This document shows, in pieces, positions 60,793 to 64,000 of a stretch of DNA of 64,000 nucleotides. The notes below the pieces were generated by a model. It was not told where the DNA came from. It saw only the letters and a program-made list of their open reading frames with translations, and ran no database searches. Source of the stretch: Anaerosporobacter mobilis DSM 15930. GTDB taxonomy: Bacteria; Bacillota; Clostridia; Lachnospirales; Lachnospiraceae. Both the position numbers and the translations under genes were made by a program. The stretch lies in contig NZ_FRCP01000012.1 of NCBI RefSeq assembly GCF_900142955.1, forward strand, positions 124,001-188,000, given 5' to 3'. Every line of letters begins with the position of its first letter. Positions within the stretch are counted from its first letter, which is position 1.

Positions 60793-62688
60793 TTATGCAC
60801 GGATATCAAAGGAATAACGTTTAAGAGAGGAGGTAGGTTGATCTCTTTCTATGATATCCTTAACGATATCTACTTCCTTCTGACGTTCTATAAATTCTGT
60901 TTGAAGTAAATATCCATTGCGAGCCATAGCGTCTTCTAATAAGTCAATATTATTTCTTAAAAGACTAGTTGAAAAATCATCTGACATGTAGAATTTGGCC
61001 TCCACATTACCACGAGTTAAATTAATGTGGATATCAGTAGGACCTAGGTTATCCATGTCTAGATGTAATAAGACGCTTATACTATCTGGATTCTCTTGTA
61101 AGTTCTTCTTTTTCGTATATACATATAGATCACTATGAACGAATTGATCTTTCATCTTGATTGGTAACTGTACGTAAGGAAAGAGTTGGTTTATTACTTT
61201 CATAAATTCCAGATTCTCTTGAAAATTCTGTGTTGTTCCACTTAATTGTGAAAACACATCTTTCAAACCTGTATTTTGCAAGAAGTCTCTCAAAGCAGTA
61301 ATCTGATTGTACGTCGTATCAAAGTAATCATTCACCTTATTGTCCGCAATATCATTCGTTGTTAACGACATGGAGCTTCGAATGTGTTCTTTTAATACCC
61401 ATTGATAAACTTGAGTGGAATACAAGGTTTTGGCATCTGGAGAATTCGTAGCTGGTAGAGCGGTTTTAATAGCATGTAATAAGGTATTCGTTCCAACCTG
61501 TCCGTTTACTATACCCTCACGAATATCTTGCGATAGTGGGAAGTCAGCAAGTGCTAAAGCTAGTGTTTGACGATTTTGTAGACTTAAGAAGGTTGATAAT
61601 TCATTGTTATTAAATTGCTGATTTGTAAAATGATCTAGAATATGTCTAATAATTGGAGCTTGGAACATATCTGTTAACGGTGCATGCACTTTATTGGCGG
61701 TAGCTTCTATCTCTACTAGAGAGCTCTGTGATTCAAGATCCATTTGTTCTGCTATTGTGATGCTTTTTTGAATACAATCTATAACCTCACGGAGGGAAGC
61801 GGTTTGATTTTGGATCGCTTCGGTTAAAGAGTCTGTTAGTGCAAAAGGTCTTAGGATATCTAATAGGGTAGAAACCTCACTCTTTGAGCGAATAACAGAA
61901 GATAAAGGCAGATCTGTATCCCCATGGGTATCTCTTAAGAAGATGTCCATTAGTCCATCATTAATTGCGAGGAAGTTTTTTGCTGTAGTAAAAGTACTTA
62001 CCTTGTCTAGAAGTTTTGGAATATCTTCTGCTATTGAACCTATTTCTTTGCTTAATCGGTGTTCATAATTTCGATAGTTTTCAAATTGTGTAGATGTCTC
62101 ATTCGTAATAGGTATATTATGTTTATTCATAAGAACAAGAGTACCTATGGAAGCATTCTTATTCAGTAAAGATTGCTGGAAGAGTTTTTGAATGGTTTGT
62201 TTGTCGATAGACATATGATTATCCAATAATTCCAATACAATCATTTGATTTCGCTCACTTTTTTGTAAACCAGCTTCTTCTAACGCTTTGTTAATCGTAG
62301 CTAATCTAGCTTGTGATGGTTTAACCGATATCGCACGAAGAGCAATTCCATCTTCTGTCTCAACTGCTTTGAAGGTTGCAGTCTGGCCGATGGTAAGCTC
62401 AGGGTCTCCTTGAAGTGGATAGGTAATGGTCTCACCCAGATCCACCTTGATTGATACGGTATCATTCCTAATATCAGTAACTTCTCCGCGGATAATTTGG
62501 CCTTTATCTATCAGAATCTGTCCAGTTGCAGAATAACTAAGATTACTATTCCCAGTATTTGTCGCACCAGAAGAGGAGCCGGCTGTTGTTTGGAAGGTAG
62601 AGGTTTGTCCAGAAGATGGACGTTTCTTTGGTGTCATGTTGCTTGGATTCGAGCTAACATTTCCAATTGCATTATTTGATAAACTCAT
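60793..62688 (-). CDS. FliK-like (flagellar hook-length control C-terminal domain) protein
   Basis: This 631-aa protein has a low-complexity Ser/Thr/Asn-rich start (about 1-55) and a beta-rich segment near 60-110 (GQIIRGEVTDIRNDTVSIKV). A long helical middle is followed by a C-terminal domain (about 540-615) resembling the flagellar hook-length control family (LHLDMDNLGPTDIHINLTR, LLRNNIDLLEDAMARNGY). ATG 62688 has AAAGGAG upstream. No flagellar genes are beside it, so it may be a FliK homologue away from the main cluster or a structural relative. Confidence 0.75.
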   Translation of the reverse strand: MSLSNNAIGNVSSNPSNMTPKKRPSSGQTSTFQTTAGSSSGATNTGNSNLSYSATGQILIDKGQIIRGEVTDIRNDTVSIKVDLGETITYPLQGDPELTIGQTATFKAVETEDGIALRAISVKPSQARLATINKALEEAGLQKSERNQMIVLELLDNHMSIDKQTIQKLFQQSLLNKNASIGTLVLMNKHNIPITNETSTQFENYRNYEHRLSKEIGSIAEDIPKLLDKVSTFTTAKNFLAINDGLMDIFLRDTHGDTDLPLSSVIRSKSEVSTLLDILRPFALTDSLTEAIQNQTASLREVIDCIQKSITIAEQMDLESQSSLVEIEATANKVHAPLTDMFQAPIIRHILDHFTNQQFNNNELSTFLSLQNRQTLALALADFPLSQDIREGIVNGQVGTNTLLHAIKTALPATNSPDAKTLYSTQVYQWVLKEHIRSSMSLTTNDIADNKVNDYFDTTYNQITALRDFLQNTGLKDVFSQLSGTTQNFQENLEFMKVINQLFPYVQLPIKMKDQFVHSDLYVYTKKKNLQENPDSISVLLHLDMDNLGPTDIHINLTRGNVEAKFYMSDDFSTSLLRNNIDLLEDAMARNGYLLQTEFIERQKEVDIVKDIIERDQPTSSLKRYSFDIRA

Positions 62689-63025
62689 CGTTGCTGCTCC
62701 TTTCAAGCTCTTAGGTGAGTGCGAAGTTACGGAAGGCTGTTAATATGCTACAGTCTTCTTGATAGTGCACGAAACACGCTGCGCAACTAAGTTACTTTAA
62801 AGTGTGTTTCTAGAGTTACGTAATCAAGTCCATTGATATTATATATATCGGACTATATACCTAGATATATAAGTATACAATATATATTAAGATTGGACAA
62901 GTATGACCACGAGCTATGGTATTGTATAGAAGGGAGCGATGGACATCGTAATATATTATTGAAAGTTGGTATGTTAGGTTATATAATAAATGTAAATAAT
63001 TAGATGCGGAGAGGAGTATTCAATA
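62689..63025. other. Intergenic region upstream of the FliK-like gene
   Basis: About 340 bp. It contains GTGCGAAGTT (62713) and an inverted AACACGC/GTGTGTTT-type pair near 62770-62810. This resembles repeat family B only weakly. No clear promoter or ORF was seen otherwise. Confidence 0.4.
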
Positions 63026-63250
63026 TTGAAATCAGTTTTAGCAAAAATCTTGTTTGGTATTGGAACAATATTATTAATATGCTTTTTTGGAGGATTAGTA
63101 TATCTATATTATGATTACTATAAATTATCGCCTTACGCTTCGACACCATTATATGTTTATAATGTAATACATGGATTAATATTTTTGCCACCAAGTATTC
63201 TCTGTTATATAATAGCTCTGATTTTACGGTCAAAGATAAAAACTAAGTAA
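63026..63250 (+). CDS. Small two-helix membrane protein, unknown
   Basis: The 74-aa product starts at TTG 63026 with GAGGAG about 11 bp upstream. It has two hydrophobic segments (about residues 5-27 and 46-66) and a basic tail (RSKIKTK). No family recognised. Confidence 0.55.
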   Translation: MKSVLAKILFGIGTILLICFFGGLVYLYYDYYKLSPYASTPLYVYNVIHGLIFLPPSILCYIIALILRSKIKTK

Positions 63251-63298
63251 AGAGGTATTGAAACTAATTTCAGTTTAGAATAAAAGGAGGAATTTTAT

Positions 63299-64000
63299 AT
63301 GATAATAAAAAATGGAATGTCATATTCCACTAATTATGGACGAGCAGCGGCTTATTTCTTAGGTACCTGCGCGCCTGCTCCAGAAGATGAGAAACGCTTA
63401 CAAGCATTTAGAATTATCACTGGGATTTATGAAGTTATTGCCAAAGATGCGACCATAATAGGAGTTAAACCGGTAAATGATGTATCCTTTAATCCTTGGG
63501 AGCAGCAAAAAGGGCGTGAGAAGGAGGTAAAAATCATTCGTGATGCTGTAGCAAAGATTGCTTCTATGATGAAAGAGTTTTTTGAATTGGTGGAATCAGG
63601 TGAAGTACATGGGGAAGGATTGTTATTGGCTGAAGGTTCGGTTTCACCCAAAAGAGCTTTGGCAAAAGCACTTGAGGCAATAGGTATATCCATCGAAAAA
63701 GGAGATCGGGTTATGTTACGTATGCCTATTGGAGTAGCAGAAGGGTTAAAAGAACTTGCTGCCATCTCCCGTGAAGATAATGTACATATTATAGATAGTT
63801 CCATGTCTGATGCTGCATTTTTGCTATTTAGCCGTTGTGTATATGATACATCCGCTAACTGGGCAGCAGTGGCATTTGATAAACTGCTAAATGCACAGGG
63901 GGAACTTATTAATCTATGCAGCGAATTGGAAAAAAGAGGATTTAAACGTATTGATTGTCGTGATGGTAAAAGGATAAGTCTAGATTATGTTAAACAGCAT
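63299..64000 (+). CDS. Unrecognised protein, cut by the right edge
   Basis: An open frame of 234 codons runs from ATG 63299 (AAAAGGAGG 8 bp upstream) to the window end without a stop. It begins MIIKNGMSYSTNYGRAAAYF and contains helical segments and a GVKPVNDVSF stretch. I cannot assign a family. Its codon use (GCGCGCCTGC near 63370) looks slightly GC-richer than its neighbours, which could be a sign of transfer or chance. Confidence 0.75.
   Translation, partial: MIIKNGMSYSTNYGRAAAYFLGTCAPAPEDEKRLQAFRIITGIYEVIAKDATIIGVKPVNDVSFNPWEQQKGREKEVKIIRDAVAKIASMMKEFFELVESGEVHGEGLLLAEGSVSPKRALAKALEAIGISIEKGDRVMLRMPIGVAEGLKELAAISREDNVHIIDSSMSDAAFLLFSRCVYDTSANWAAVAFDKLLNAQGELINLCSELEKRGFKRIDCRDGKRISLDYVKQH

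Noticed and set aside
62705..62830. A third copy of repeat family B
   Set aside because: Only the short GTGCGAAGTT block and a weak AACACGC stretch match, and the order is different.

Overview
The window looks like chromosomal DNA of a low-GC, strictly anaerobic Clostridia member, most likely a plant-fibre-degrading Lachnospiraceae in the Lachnoclostridium phytofermentans group. This placement is inference from AT-rich codon use, Shine-Dalgarno-led genes, class I hybrid cluster proteins, a modular GH10 xylanase, a beta-glucoside PTS, feoAB and a dgt-dnaG-rpoD operon. No rRNA, tRNA, CRISPR array, prophage or intact transposase gene was seen. The only RNA gene is rnpB.

Layout. 1-5.2 kb and 10-14.4 kb hold a nitrosative/oxidative stress island: a Crp/Fnr regulator cut by the left edge, an unknown conserved protein, two hybrid cluster proteins, two ferritin-like proteins, a free DUF1858-type redox peptide, a hemerythrin and a flavoprotein. 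Three of its promoters carry the same palindrome (TGTTGT-N4-ACAACA or a close variant), always centred 32 bp upstream of a TATAAT box, the geometry of a class II Crp/Fnr activator site. Inside the island sits a beta-glucoside operon (5.4-10 kb: licT, bglP, bglA) with two RAT/terminator switches.

14.6-19.3 kb: two-component system plus ABC exporter. 19.5-25.7 kb: a small Cys protein, greA, a polysaccharide deacetylase-like lipoprotein, a uracil/xanthine permease, a Cys-rich protein with about 23 tandem heptapeptides, and a peroxiredoxin. 25.9-30.6 kb: antiporter, DUF1540 protein, MATE pump, LysR regulator and a lone cNMP-binding-domain protein. 31.1-39 kb: an oligopeptide ABC operon (oppA-B-C-D-F) in which OppC carries a seven-repeat RCC1-like propeller and OppF carries a long coiled-coil insert, the most unusual feature of the window. 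39-41 kb: small proteins and upp. 41.3-45.5 kb: a 1403-aa secreted multidomain GH10 xylanase. 46-50.3 kb: a HAD phosphatase and a Fur-boxed feoAB operon with a small Cys-rich partner. 50.6-59.2 kb: housekeeping genes (HD-family dNTPase, dnaG, rpoD, LysR, trmK, Nif3-like, TGS-uridine kinase). 59.2-64 kb: rnpB on the minus strand, an unknown protein, a FliK-like hook-length-control-domain protein and an unrecognised gene cut by the right edge.

Two families of non-coding palindromic repeats are present (A: 310-390 and 24650-24908; B: 50284-50472 and a partial copy at 14531-14595). The xylanase, the beta-glucoside PTS and possibly the peptide transporter fit a fibre-degrading lifestyle. The Hcp/hemerythrin/ferritin-like and Feo genes fit management of iron and reactive nitrogen or oxygen species in an anaerobe.
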